Shown here one piece after another: positions 25,963 to 35,374 of a DNA stretch of 64,000 bases. A model generated the notes under the pieces. The model ran no database searches. It was not told where the DNA came from and saw only the letters and a program-made list of their open reading frames with translations. Both the position numbers and the translations under genes were made by a program. Source of the stretch: Myxococcales bacterium 68-20 (GTDB lineage Bacteria; Myxococcota_A; Polyangia; Polyangiales; Polyangiaceae). Position 1 is the stretch's first letter; each line of letters begins with the position of its first letter. The stretch lies in the NCBI GenBank assembly GCA_001899635.1, contig MKVQ01000025.1:1-64000 (forward strand), read 5' to 3'.

Positions 25963-26571
25963 GTGTCGTTCTACGTCTCCCGCGCCGTCGCCAGTGCCAA
26001 GGACTCACAAGATCGCGCCGACATCTTCGCGCGCGGGGATCATGCGGTCCTCGCGGTCGCGGACGGAGCCGGAGGGATCGGTGACGGCGGCCGGGCGGCC
26101 GACCTCTTCATCGAGCGCGTTCGCGACGCCGTGCTCGATACGTCATTCGATCTCCTCACTCCGAATGCATGGCACCGCCTCTTCGCCGACGTCGATGCGG
26201 ACCTTCGTTCGATCGGCGAGTCCACCGCCCTCGTAGTGGTGCTCGCCCCCGGCATGCTCCTCTGCACCACGGCCGGTGACAGCGAAGCGTGGATCGTCCA
26301 CGCGCACGACGTCGAGCGGCTCACGGGCGGCAGCAATCGAGCGCGGCTCGGCAGTGGAAGAGCGAAGACCTCGAGCGTGACGCGCCGCGAGCTCGACGGA
26401 CGGCTCGTCGTCGCGACCGATGGCCTCTTCAGCCACGTCCCCGAGCATCGGATCCTCGAGGTGGTGCGCGGGGAGCGCTTCGGTCGGATCGCCGATGCGC
26501 TCGTCGAGAGCGCGCGACTCCCGTCGGGCGATCTCTGCGACGACATCGCGGTGCTCGTCGCTGAGCGCTGA
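25963..26571 (+). CDS. PP2C-family protein phosphatase
   Basis: This 202-residue protein is a compact PP2C-like phosphatase. Metal-binding acidic motifs are visible: VADGAGGIGDG near the N-terminus, VVATDGLFSHVP (about 148), and CDDIAVLVAER at the end. Such enzymes dephosphorylate Ser/Thr residues and would oppose the Ser/Thr kinases of this genome, though none is adjacent. It starts with GTG at 25963 (MSFYVSRAVASAKDSQDR); there is no strong Shine-Dalgarno. It is short compared with typical 240-residue bacterial PP2Cs, so peripheral elements are reduced. Confidence 0.85.
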   Translation: MSFYVSRAVASAKDSQDRADIFARGDHAVLAVADGAGGIGDGGRAADLFIERVRDAVLDTSFDLLTPNAWHRLFADVDADLRSIGESTALVVVLAPGMLLCTTAGDSEAWIVHAHDVERLTGGSNRARLGSGRAKTSSVTRRELDGRLVVATDGLFSHVPEHRILEVVRGERFGRIADALVESARLPSGDLCDDIAVLVAER

Positions 26572-26685
26572 CTCGATGCCGCCGCGAGACATGCGAGGTC
26601 GGACGGACGAGCTAGACGGTCGAAATGATCGGGGGGATCGCTCCGGAAGCGTCGCGCGCCGCTTCTTCGTGCAACACTGCGCGCA

Positions 26686-27543
26686 ATGACCGTCGACGAG
26701 CTTCTCGGGCACCATGTTACGCTGACGATTCGTCGCTTCGGATCGCCGGGTGCTCTGCTCGCGGTAAACGAGCGTGAGGAGGTCCTCCTTCTGGGGAGCG
26801 AGATCCCGGAAGGAGCAGAGGTCGGCGACGAGGTCGACGTCTTCGTCTACCTCGACTCGGAGGCGCGTCCGCTCGCGACGACGCGCGTCGCGAAGCTCGA
26901 GCTCGGCGAGGTCGCATTCCTCGAAGTGACCGAGGTCACGCGTTTCGGCGCGTTCGTCGATTGGGGAATGCCGAAGGAGCTCCTCGTCCCCTTCGCAGAG
27001 CAGACGGCCGAGATGCGGCCCGGCGCGCGCTATCCCATCGGCCTCTACATCGACGACAGCGGCCGCTTCGCCGGCACGATGCGGGTGAGCGAGATGCTCT
27101 CGTCCGGCGGCAGCGACGTCGAATGGAAAGAGGACGAGTGGGTCGAGGGTGAAGCATGGCGCAACGATGCGGAGATCGGGCTCTTCGTCATCGTCGAGCG
27201 TGCGTTCGTCGGGCTCGTCCCACGCAGCGAGCCGCACTCGTTGTCGCGTGGCGAAGCCGCACGCTTTCGGGTGACCAACGTCCTGCATGACGGAAAGATC
27301 GAGCTGTCACTGCGCAGGCATGCCCACGAGGAGCTCGTCGACGACGCAAAGGCGATCCTCGAAGCGTTGACCCGCCCGGGCGCACCGAAGATCGGTGACA
27401 AGTCGAACCCAGACGAGATCCGCGACGCGTTCGGCATCAGCAAGAAGGCCTTCAAGCGGGCCGTCGGTCGTCTCCTGAAGGAGCGCTCGGTCGTGATCGA
27501 TGCCGACGGCATGCTCGCCATCGCGCCGCGCGACCGTCGTTGA
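26686..27543 (+). CDS. CvfB/YitL-like S1 RNA-binding protein
   Basis: This 285-residue protein has the CvfB arrangement: tandem S1-like OB domains (about 1-65, 68-130 and 150-215) and a C-terminal winged helix (about 225-285; IRDAFGISKKAFKRAVGRLLKE). Diagnostic segments are LLLGSEIPEGAEVGDEVDVFVY and VTRFGAFVDWGMPKELLVPFAEQ. CvfB proteins bind RNA and influence virulence gene expression in Firmicutes; the role elsewhere is not settled. It begins at ATG 26686. The hydrolase gene begins 58 nt after its stop and may be co-transcribed. Confidence 0.88.
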   Translation: MTVDELLGHHVTLTIRRFGSPGALLAVNEREEVLLLGSEIPEGAEVGDEVDVFVYLDSEARPLATTRVAKLELGEVAFLEVTEVTRFGAFVDWGMPKELLVPFAEQTAEMRPGARYPIGLYIDDSGRFAGTMRVSEMLSSGGSDVEWKEDEWVEGEAWRNDAEIGLFVIVERAFVGLVPRSEPHSLSRGEAARFRVTNVLHDGKIELSLRRHAHEELVDDAKAILEALTRPGAPKIGDKSNPDEIRDAFGISKKAFKRAVGRLLKERSVVIDADGMLAIAPRDRR

Positions 27544-27601
27544 GAAAGCCGCACCGATTGCGCGCGCTGGAACCCCGCCCGCGATCGTGCAAGGAGATGG
27601 C

Positions 27602-28450
27602 GTGACGGTGGCGAAGGGTCGAGCACGAAGGCGCATCCTGACGATCGCGAGCGTCGTCCTCGCCGGCTACCTCGCGCTCTGCCTCGTCGCGCGCGTGGCC
27701 TACCCGCGCATGCTCTTCCCCGCGCCGCGGCTCGATCGCGCCCCTCTCGTCGAGGGCTCGCCGGCCAAGCTCGTCGACCTCCCGCAGGAGGGCGGCTCGC
27801 GGACATCCGCGCTCCACTTCCCTGCCGCGACGGACGCTCGCACCGTGATCGTCTTCCATGGCAACGGCGAGACGATGTTCGACAACGTCGGCCTCGCCGC
27901 CGAGCTCGTACAGCGTGGCGTCGGAGTCCTCCTCGTCGAGTACCGCGGGTACGGCACCACCTATGGCTCGCCGCCGACGGAGGAGATGCTCTACGAGGAC
28001 GGCGAGGCAGCGATCGCGTACCTCGCGCGTGCGGGCGTGCCGGCCGAGCGCGTCGCGTTGTGGGGATGGTCGCTCGGGACCGGCGTCGCCGCGGAGATGG
28101 CGCGACGGGGACACGGCGCGCGGCTCGTCCTGATCGCTCCGTACACGTCGATCACCGATATGGGACGGCGCGTCGCCCCGATCTTGCCCGTGTCACTGCT
28201 GATGGCGCATCGGCTCGACACACTCTCGAAGGCCGGCGCGATCAAGCAGCCCACGCTCGTCGTCCACGGCGACGCCGACGCGCTCATCCCTCTCGCGATG
28301 GGCGAGGCCGTGGCAAGCGCGATCCCTGGCGCCCGGCTCGTGCGCGTGGAGGGAGGTCACCACGCCGATCTCCTCGCCGCAGGCGCGACCGGACGACCGA
28401 ACTCACGCGAGCTGCTCGATCAGCTCGCCGCACATCTGTCCGCGCGTTGA
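27602..28450 (+). CDS. Alpha/beta hydrolase, membrane-anchored
   Basis: This 282-residue protein has one N-terminal membrane anchor (ILTIASVVLAGYLALCLVA) and an ABHD13/BEM46-like alpha/beta hydrolase domain. The oxyanion segment is FHGNGETMF, the nucleophile elbow GWSLGTG, the acid HGDADALIPL, and the His is in VEGGHHADLL. The substrate is unknown; esterase, lipase or thioesterase activity is possible. The start is GTG 27602, five nt after a consensus AAGGAG, which is the best ribosome site in this area; a second GTG at 27608 is less well placed. The active site would face the cytoplasm or periplasm depending on topology; the Arg-rich N-terminus favours export of the domain. Confidence 0.85.
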   Translation: MTVAKGRARRRILTIASVVLAGYLALCLVARVAYPRMLFPAPRLDRAPLVEGSPAKLVDLPQEGGSRTSALHFPAATDARTVIVFHGNGETMFDNVGLAAELVQRGVGVLLVEYRGYGTTYGSPPTEEMLYEDGEAAIAYLARAGVPAERVALWGWSLGTGVAAEMARRGHGARLVLIAPYTSITDMGRRVAPILPVSLLMAHRLDTLSKAGAIKQPTLVVHGDADALIPLAMGEAVASAIPGARLVRVEGGHHADLLAAGATGRPNSRELLDQLAAHLSAR

Positions 28451-28481
28451 TCGCGGATCGAGCGCATCCGCTCCGAGCGAC

Positions 28482-29717
28482 TCATGCCGGAGCGGCATAC
28501 CGCGCGCGGAGGGTCGCGAGCTCGCCATCGTCCGGAAACTCGCCCGTCGTGCGGTAGCGCGGCGGGTGGAGCGCGGGCACCTTTGTGAGCCGTGCTTCGA
28601 TCGCCTCCCACGGAACCGGCAGGACGCTCTCGGCGGCCGTTCCCTCTTCGTTCACCACGACGAGTGATACCCACGCAACCTTCGGCAAGAGCGTATCGAC
28701 AGTCTTGGTCCACGAGGCCGTCGATCGGATACTCCCGTCGTCGCGCTGGTAGACGGTGTACTTCGCGACGAAGAGCTCCTCCTCGGTCGCCTTCAAGTGC
28801 TCGGCCTGCTGGCAGTACTCGTAGATGGCGAGCTTCTCGTGCGCGATTCGCACAGCCGGATCATCGGCGACATACGGGACCACGCGGCCTTCATCGTCGA
28901 CGGTGTAGAGCGCCGGCGAGATGTTTCGCAGCGACGAGGAGTACTCCCGGTCGGCCATCGCGACGAGGCGACCCACCATCTCGGGGCGGGCGTTCCCACC
29001 AACGAAGATCATCCCGCGCTGCGGAATGATCGCGATCGGCTCGCCCTCCACCGCGCCGCGGAACGACGCGAGCCACCCTGGGATCAAGAGGCGCGACGAC
29101 TCGTACGAGTCGTTCGTCGTGAGGTGATAGAGCGGACCGTGGAGGTCGTCGTACAGCTCGGCCTCCGTGCTCGCGCGCGCGCCGAAGTTCGCGAGAGCCT
29201 TGTCCAGCACGTCGTCGAGCGTGACGCCCCACCCCTTCGTTTTCGCGGCGGTGACGTACGCCATCGCGGCAGGCGTATCGACCACCACCATCACGTCGAC
29301 GAAAGGCACGAACGATCGCCGCACCGGGAGGTTGTCCCCCATGACTTCATGCGTGGCCGGCATCCCAGACGGCGCGATCTGCCCGAAGGTCGCGCCGCGG
29401 ATGACCGGCAACAGGCTCTCTTGCGCTTCCTCCCACGAGAGCTCTCGGTCCGCGTCCACGCCGGCGAGCACGGCGACGATGCGCATCCGTCGCTCGTCCG
29501 GCGACATCTCGCGCGTCTCGACGAAGTGGTTCTGGAGGAACATCTCGTACTTCCGACCGGAGGGGAGCGTCAGAAGGAGAGCAAACGCATCGTCGCTCGG
29601 CTCCACCGCAGCGACGTGCGGCTGCGAACGGACGATCGCCATCACTTCGGCAAGGAAGGACGCTTTGGGATCGACAGAACTCTGCTTCCCGAACAGCGCA
29701 CGGAGGCGACCGAACAT
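28482..29717 (-). CDS. DUF1444 (YtpQ-like) family protein
   Basis: This 411-residue cytoplasmic protein resembles the DUF1444/YtpQ family across its middle: LLPVIRGATFG, VPFVDVMVVVDTPAAMAYVT, LYHLTTNDSYESSRLL and IAIIPQRGMIFVGG. It is longer than the Bacillus form (about 270 residues), with an extra C-terminal region of about 110 residues ending in a degenerate acidic/aromatic segment. No catalytic residues are known. The ATG at 29717 follows the short gap from the YCII gene (32 nt), so the two are likely co-transcribed. Confidence 0.75.
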   Translation of the reverse strand: MFGRLRALFGKQSSVDPKASFLAEVMAIVRSQPHVAAVEPSDDAFALLLTLPSGRKYEMFLQNHFVETREMSPDERRMRIVAVLAGVDADRELSWEEAQESLLPVIRGATFGQIAPSGMPATHEVMGDNLPVRRSFVPFVDVMVVVDTPAAMAYVTAAKTKGWGVTLDDVLDKALANFGARASTEAELYDDLHGPLYHLTTNDSYESSRLLIPGWLASFRGAVEGEPIAIIPQRGMIFVGGNARPEMVGRLVAMADREYSSSLRNISPALYTVDDEGRVVPYVADDPAVRIAHEKLAIYEYCQQAEHLKATEEELFVAKYTVYQRDDGSIRSTASWTKTVDTLLPKVAWVSLVVVNEEGTAAESVLPVPWEAIEARLTKVPALHPPRYRTTGEFPDDGELATLRARYAAPA

Positions 29718-29749
29718 CTGAACCTCGCGGAGCTCTGAAGCCGACGACG

Positions 29750-30118
29750 TCAGTAGCGGCCTTCGGTCCGCAGCGCTTCCTCGACGGGGCGTACCTCGAT
29801 GTTGCCGAAGCGCGCGCCAGGCCATTTGGAAGCGATCCGAATCGCTTCGTCCTTGTCCTTCGCCTCGATCAGGAAGAAGCCGCCGATCTGCTCCCTCGTC
29901 TCGGCGAACGGTCCGTCCGTGATCAAGACTTCGCCCTTTCGAACCCGCACCATCGACGCCTTGCGAGCGCTCTGCAGCGCGTTGGTCAGAACGAGCTGAC
30001 CGCTCTTCTGCAGCGAGTCGACATACGCAAGCGTCTCCTCGCGTAGCGCTTCCCACTCCTCGGCCGGCATCGAGGTGAAGGTCTCTTCGGCTTCGTAGGC
30101 AATGCACAAAAACTTCAT
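29750..30118 (-). CDS. YCII-related domain protein
   Basis: This 122-residue protein is a single YCII/DGPF domain (MKFLCIAYEAEE, VRKGEVLITDGPFAETREQIGGFFLIEAKDKDEAI). These ferredoxin-fold proteins are small, often dimeric, and often accompany ECF sigma factors of the ECF41/SigJ type; no such sigma gene is adjacent here. The DGPF motif is intact. It is the first gene of a probable two-gene minus-strand unit with the DUF1444 gene. Confidence 0.9.
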   Translation of the reverse strand: MKFLCIAYEAEETFTSMPAEEWEALREETLAYVDSLQKSGQLVLTNALQSARKASMVRVRKGEVLITDGPFAETREQIGGFFLIEAKDKDEAIRIASKWPGARFGNIEVRPVEEALRTEGRY

Positions 30119-30557
30119 CGTTCGTTCACTCGCTCCGAGCGCAGCGAATCACACCGGTCCGTCCGGAGGCAATGTGCCATCGCAGACGCTGCTCGAGCCT
30201 GACGCCCAGCGCTGACGCAAGCGCGCACGCGTTGGTCATGGGACGGCGAGCGCGTCGATCCAGATCGACGATGTCGGCGTCGAGGGACTCGGCGGCTCCG
30301 GGCGGCGTTCATCGCCGCACCACGCGCCGCGGCGGGATCGATGGCGACGCGCAGACTTCGGGAGACGCGACGTCGAAGCCTCGACAGTGCCATCTGCGTA
30401 ACAACGTACGCACACGTTTGCGCCAGTTAAACCAGGCAGTTTGCGAACGACCTCGCGCCGCCTCCGTTCGGCGCCCGCAATCCCGGTCGGCCGCGTCCAA
30501 ACATGCGAGACCATTCATTGCCGCCCTCTACCTCGTGCGGTAAGGACGCAGGCCCCC
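30119..30557. other. Divergent promoter region upstream of elbD
   Basis: About 440 bp between two divergently transcribed genes. The part at 30390-30450 has more A/T (GTAACAACGTACG, CCAGTTAAACCAGG) and could hold promoter elements for elbD. Short frames exist on both strands but have no recognisable protein character, so I see no gene here. Confidence 0.4.
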
Positions 30558-33500
30558 ATGCAGCACAACGGAGCCAACGGTCCGGGAGTCGTCAGCAAAG
30601 AGCAGAACGGGAGCGGCGCGGCCGCCACCCCGATCCCCACGCTCGATATCCGGGCGCAGCTCGACGGGGCACGGCTCCTCGTCCTCGGTGGGACCGGATT
30701 CCTCGGCAAGATCTTCTGGGTCCTCCTCCTCCATCGCTATCCGGAGATCGGGAAGATTTTCCTCCTGGTCCGGAAGAGCGCGAAGGAGACGAGCGAAGAG
30801 CGCTTCTGGAACACGATCGCGACGAGCGAGGCGCTCGATCCGCTCCGCAAGGTCCACGGCGACGGGCTGACCGCGTTCTTGAAGGAGAAGGTCGTTCCGA
30901 TCGACGGCGACGTCGGGCTCCCGCTCTGCGGCATCGACGTGAAGGACCTGAAGGGCACGATCGACGCCGTCGTGAACGTCGCGGGCGTCGTCGACTTCAA
31001 CCCGCCGCTCGACGAGGCGCTCGATACGAACGCGTTCGGGGCGCAGAACCTCGTCGCGCTCTCGAAGGCGCTCGGCGACGCGCCGCTGATGCACACGTCG
31101 ACGTGCTACGTCGTCGGTAACCGCGAAGGCCTCATCCTCGAGGAGAAGCCCGGCGAGAAGCACCCCTTCCCGCGCGCCGAAGAGCTCGGATGCAACGTCT
31201 GGGATCCGGAGCGCGAGATCGCCGACTGCCTCGACCTGATCGCGCAGGCGAAGAGCCGCTGCGAGGATGCGTTCCGCCAGAGCGAGTTCCTCGAGCGCGC
31301 CACCAAGAACCTCACGCGCCGATGCGAGCCCACCGTCGGTGCGCCGCTCGAAGAGGAGCTCAAGAGCGTCAAGCGCAAGTACGTGTCGGACCGCCTCGTC
31401 GAGGCCGGCCTCGAGCGCGCCACCCACTGGGGCTGGCCGAACATCTACACGTACACGAAGAGCATCGGCGAGCAGATCATCGCGCGCTCCGGGATCCCGT
31501 ACACGATCGCGCGTCCGGCCTGCTGCGAGAGCACGATCCGTTTCCCCTTCCCCGGCTGGAACGAGGGCATCGGCACGTCGGCGCCGATCATCTTCCTCTC
31601 GATGAAGGGCCACCACCAGATCATCGGGCGTGACACCATCCTCGACTTCATCCCCGCGGACATCGTCTGCGCCGGCATGGTCCTCACGCTCGCCGAGCTC
31701 CTCGAGGGCACGGCCAAGCCCGTCTACCAGTACGGCGCGAGCGACGTGAACCCCGCCACGAGCGAGCGCTTCGGCGAGCTCATCGCGCTCTACAAGCGCA
31801 AGTACTACCAGCGGCGCGGCAAGGGGAACCCGTTCATCAACTTCCTCCAGCAGTACATGGAGCCCGCGATCGTCTCGCAGGAGCGGTTCGACGCGTTCGG
31901 CCCGGGCGCGGTGGCGCGTGCGGCGAAGTCGATGGCGAAGGTGCTCAAGAAGGCGCCCGGACCGGCGAAGGCCGTCGCGCGTCCCGCGGCGAGCGCGCTC
32001 GAGAGCGCCGCGCGCACGGAAGAGAAGATCGATCACATCATCCGTCTCTTCGCGCCCTTCACCTGGGACCAGAAGGGCCCGTTCTCGTGCGCGAACACGC
32101 GCGCGGCCTACGCGCGCCTGTTGCCCGAGGAGCGCGAGTCGCTCGACTGGACTCCGGAGAAGATCGACTGGGCCGACTACTGGATGAACCAGCACATGCC
32201 GGCGATGGAGAAGCGCGTCATCCCGTGGATGGACGAGCGCTACAAGAAGGAGCTCAAGCCGCTCAAGGCGCACGACACGCTCGCGTCGCTCGTCGATCAG
32301 ATGGCGGAGCGTCACGAGCACGCGCTCGCCTTCGGCCGACTCGAAGAAGACGGCATCGCGCGGACCACGTTCCTCGACGTCCAGGCCCGCGCGAACGCGA
32401 CCGCCGCCCGCCTCGCCGCTCTCGGCGTGAAGAAGGGTGACCGCGTCGTCATCTCCGGCCACAACCACCCCGACTGGCCGGTCGCGTTCTTCGGAGTCGT
32501 CCGCGCCGGCGCCACCGCCGTTCCGATCGATCCGGCGCTCGAGCCCGTGCAGCTCGCGAACGTCGTTCGCGAGAGCGAGGCCCGCGTCGTCCTCTGGGAC
32601 GCGAAGGTCGAAGAGGCGTGCCGCGCAGAGGTCGAGAAGCTCGGGAAGGAGCTCGTCACGCGCCCGCTCGGCGATTTCACGACCGCCGATCCGTCGCTCA
32701 CGCGTCCCGCCGTCGAAGTGGAGGACGACGACGTCGCGAGCCTCATCTACACGAGCGGCACCACGGGCAAGCCGAAGGGCGTCATGCTCACGCATGCGAA
32801 CTTCACTTCGCTCGCCTCCGCCCTCGCGCCGCTGTTCCCGCTCGGAAGCGGCGACCGCGTCCTCTCCGTCCTGCCGATCCACCACACGTTCGAGTTCACG
32901 TGCGGAATGGTGCTGCCGTTCTCGCGCGGCGCGCGCGTCGTGTACCTCGACGAGCTGAAGGGCGATCGCGTCTCGACCGCGCTGAAAGAGGCACGCGTCA
33001 CGGCGATGGTCGGCGTCCCCGCGGTGTGGCAGCTCCTCGAGCGCCGCATCCTCTCGCAGGTGCAGGCCAAGGGTCCGATCGTCGAGAAGGCGTTCGAGCT
33101 CGCCGCCGATCTCAACCGCCAGCTCTCGAAGGGCACGGGCATCGATCTCGGGAAGGTGCTCTTCGGACCTGTGCACGAGGGCCTCGGCGGCAACATCCGC
33201 TGGCTCATCTCCGGCGGCGCCGCGCTCCCGCCCGAGACGCAGAAGCTCTTCGCCGGCCTCGGCTTCAAGCTCACCGAAGGCTACGGGCTCACCGAGGCCG
33301 CGCCGGTGCTCACCGTCGCGAAGCCTGGCTCGCCCGCCGGTCAGGTCGGCAAGCCGATCCCGGGCGTGAAGATCAAGATCGACTCCCCGGACGAGCACGG
33401 CGTGGGCGAGGTCCTCGCGCGCGGCCCGAACGTCATGGCCGGCTACACCGACGCCGAGGCGACCAAGCTCGTGAAGAGCGAGGACGGCTGGCTCCACACC

Positions 33501-35270
33501 GGCGACCTCGGCAAGCTCGATCGCGACGGCCGGCTCGTCCTCGTCGGCCGCGTGAAGGACGTCATCGTCACGGCGACGGGCGAGAACGTCTACCCGGACG
33601 ACATCGAGCGCACGCTCGGCAAGGTCCCGCACGTCCTCGAGCTCGCCATCGTCGGCGTGACCGGTCGGAGCGGCGGCGAGCGCGTCGGCTGCATCGCGGT
33701 GCCGGACGAAGACGACAGCGTCGACCGGACGACGCGTATCGAACGCGCGCAGGCCGCTCTCCGCGCCGCGATCTCGAAGCTGCCGTACGGACGGCAGCCG
33801 ACGATCGTCCACGTCTACGACGCGCCGCTCCCGAAGACCGCCACCCGTAAGGTGAAGCGGAACGAGGCGCGGAAGATCCTCGAGCGCCTCATGCAGGCGA
33901 CCGCGCGTCCGGAGGAGGGCGAGGCGCCGTCGACCCCGGTGCGCGTGGCGCTCGCCGCGGTGAAGGGCAAGAAGGCGGCCGAGATCCACGGCGAAATGAC
34001 GCTCGGTGACGACCTCGGCTTCGACTCGCTCGCGCTCACCGAGCTGCTCGTCGCGCTCGAGGCGAAGTACGGCACGATCGAGCCGAAGGCGCTCCAGGCT
34101 TGCCGCACGGTCGCCGACGTCGAGAACCTCGTCGGCACCGAGCGCGCGTCGCTCCGCCCGCAGACGCTCGCGAAGTCGCGCTACGCGATCGAGGGTCGTG
34201 GAGGCAGCGCGGAGGACTCGAAGAAGCCGCTCGTCTTGCCCGAGCCCGTGCAGGAGCAGGGCAAGCGGCTCATCGGGAAGCTCCAGGACCTCTTCTACGG
34301 CGACGTGATGCGCTCGAACGTCGTCGGACGAGCGTTCATCCCGCACAACCGCAACACGATCGTCATCGCGAACCACGTCAGCCACCTCGACATGGGCTTC
34401 GTGCGTCACGCGCTCGGTACGTACGGCGAGGACATCATGTCGCTCGCCGCGCAGGACTACTTCTTCGAGAAGAACTCGCTCCAGCGCGCGTTCTTCGAGA
34501 ACCTCACCAACCTCAAGGCGGTCGACCGCAAGGGCGGCCTCCGTGCGAGCGAGCGCCAGGCGGGCGAGATCCTCTCACGCGGCAAGACGATGCTCATCTT
34601 CCCCGAGGGCACGCGCTCGACGGACGGTGAGCTCCACGAGTTCAAGCCGCTGCTCGGCCACCTCGCGCTCACCTACGGCGTCGACATCCTCCCGCTCTAC
34701 CTTTCGGGTACGCGCGAGGCGATGCCGAAGGGAGGCAAGATCCCGCTCCGCCGCGACATCGAGGCTCGCATCGGCCCGCCGATCACCGTGACGGACATGC
34801 GGCGCCTCACGAAGGGCCTCTCCGCCGGAGATGCGTCCCGCGAGGTCGCCAAGCTCGCACATCGCGCCGTGCTCGCGCTCCGCCAGGGCACCATCCTCGA
34901 CGTCGCGCGCCTCGAGAGCCTCGAGGAAGACGGCGGCCCGAAGGAGCATCCGCTCGTCACGCTCTTCGCCGAGCTCGAGGGCAAGTTCCAGAAGGATGCC
35001 GTCGACAAGCCGGTCTCGTTCTACTTCACGCTCGGAAGCGACGAGAAGGCGAAATGGACCGTGCTCGTCTCGAAGGAGTCGTGCGAGGTGAAGCTCGGTA
35101 AGCCGGCCGGCGGCACCGCCGACTGCGTGCTCAAGACGAGCGCGGAGATCTTCACGAAGATCGTCCGCGACGCCTATACACCCGGCCCGACCGAGTTCCT
35201 CTCGGGTGCGATCAAGTCGAACGACGTCGGCCTGCTCATGACCTTCCAGAAGGTCTTCGCGCTCGCCTGA
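30558..35270 (+). CDS. elbD: Multidomain ether-lipid biosynthesis enzyme (ElbD-like)
   Basis: This 1570-residue fusion has, in order: a fatty-acyl-CoA reductase/NAD-binding_4 domain (about 35-450; GGTGFLGKIF and the active-site TYTKSIGEQ), an AMP-dependent acyl ligase (about 570-1120; YTSGTTGKPKGVM near 730, GYGLTEAAPV near 907, HTGDLGKLDRDG near 980, C-terminal Lys in LPKTATRKVKR), an acyl-carrier domain with phosphopantetheine Ser in GFDSLALTEL (about 1156), a PlsC acyltransferase (HVSHLDMG near 1272, FPEGTRS near 1347), and a C-terminal SCP2 lipid-binding domain (about 1470-1570). This domain set matches ElbD of Myxococcus xanthus, needed for alkyl ether lipids made during fruiting-body development. 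The ATG at 30558 begins a short flexible leader; upstream codons are not conserved. No other elb gene is adjacent. Confidence 0.9.
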   Translation: MQHNGANGPGVVSKEQNGSGAAATPIPTLDIRAQLDGARLLVLGGTGFLGKIFWVLLLHRYPEIGKIFLLVRKSAKETSEERFWNTIATSEALDPLRKVHGDGLTAFLKEKVVPIDGDVGLPLCGIDVKDLKGTIDAVVNVAGVVDFNPPLDEALDTNAFGAQNLVALSKALGDAPLMHTSTCYVVGNREGLILEEKPGEKHPFPRAEELGCNVWDPEREIADCLDLIAQAKSRCEDAFRQSEFLERATKNLTRRCEPTVGAPLEEELKSVKRKYVSDRLVEAGLERATHWGWPNIYTYTKSIGEQIIARSGIPYTIARPACCESTIRFPFPGWNEGIGTSAPIIFLSMKGHHQIIGRDTILDFIPADIVCAGMVLTLAELLEGTAKPVYQYGASDVNPATSERFGELIALYKRKYYQRRGKGNPFINFLQQYMEPAIVSQERFDAFGPGAVARAAKSMAKVLKKAPGPAKAVARPAASALESAARTEEKIDHIIRLFAPFTWDQKGPFSCANTRAAYARLLPEERESLDWTPEKIDWADYWMNQHMPAMEKRVIPWMDERYKKELKPLKAHDTLASLVDQMAERHEHALAFGRLEEDGIARTTFLDVQARANATAARLAALGVKKGDRVVISGHNHPDWPVAFFGVVRAGATAVPIDPALEPVQLANVVRESEARVVLWDAKVEEACRAEVEKLGKELVTRPLGDFTTADPSLTRPAVEVEDDDVASLIYTSGTTGKPKGVMLTHANFTSLASALAPLFPLGSGDRVLSVLPIHHTFEFTCGMVLPFSRGARVVYLDELKGDRVSTALKEARVTAMVGVPAVWQLLERRILSQVQAKGPIVEKAFELAADLNRQLSKGTGIDLGKVLFGPVHEGLGGNIRWLISGGAALPPETQKLFAGLGFKLTEGYGLTEAAPVLTVAKPGSPAGQVGKPIPGVKIKIDSPDEHGVGEVLARGPNVMAGYTDAEATKLVKSEDGWLHTGDLGKLDRDGRLVLVGRVKDVIVTATGENVYPDDIERTLGKVPHVLELAIVGVTGRSGGERVGCIAVPDEDDSVDRTTRIERAQAALRAAISKLPYGRQPTIVHVYDAPLPKTATRKVKRNEARKILERLMQATARPEEGEAPSTPVRVALAAVKGKKAAEIHGEMTLGDDLGFDSLALTELLVALEAKYGTIEPKALQACRTVADVENLVGTERASLRPQTLAKSRYAIEGRGGSAEDSKKPLVLPEPVQEQGKRLIGKLQDLFYGDVMRSNVVGRAFIPHNRNTIVIANHVSHLDMGFVRHALGTYGEDIMSLAAQDYFFEKNSLQRAFFENLTNLKAVDRKGGLRASERQAGEILSRGKTMLIFPEGTRSTDGELHEFKPLLGHLALTYGVDILPLYLSGTREAMPKGGKIPLRRDIEARIGPPITVTDMRRLTKGLSAGDASREVAKLAHRAVLALRQGTILDVARLESLEEDGGPKEHPLVTLFAELEGKFQKDAVDKPVSFYFTLGSDEKAKWTVLVSKESCEVKLGKPAGGTADCVLKTSAEIFTKIVRDAYTPGPTEFLSGAIKSNDVGLLMTFQKVFALA

Positions 35271-35282
35271 GGCAGCTCGCGC

Positions 35283-35300
35283 CACGCTCGACCTAGCGTG
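35283..35300 (+). terminator. Short hairpin after elbD
   Basis: CACGCT (35283-35288) pairs with AGCGTG (35295-35300) around a 6-nt loop, starting 12 nt past the elbD stop. The stem is short and lacks a T-tract, so this is a weak terminator candidate. Confidence 0.35.
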
Positions 35301-35374
35301 AGCGAGGCCGGCGGTTCGGTGAACGGCAGCACGCCGACACGCACCGAACCGCCTGACCTCCAGCGAGCTCGATT

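Noticed and set aside
30528-34409. Very long open frame on the minus strand opposite elbD
   Set aside because: Its product is Arg/Glu/Asp/Leu/Val-rich with no domain signature. The opposite strand has five intact enzyme modules, so this is a shadow caused by GC-rich third positions.
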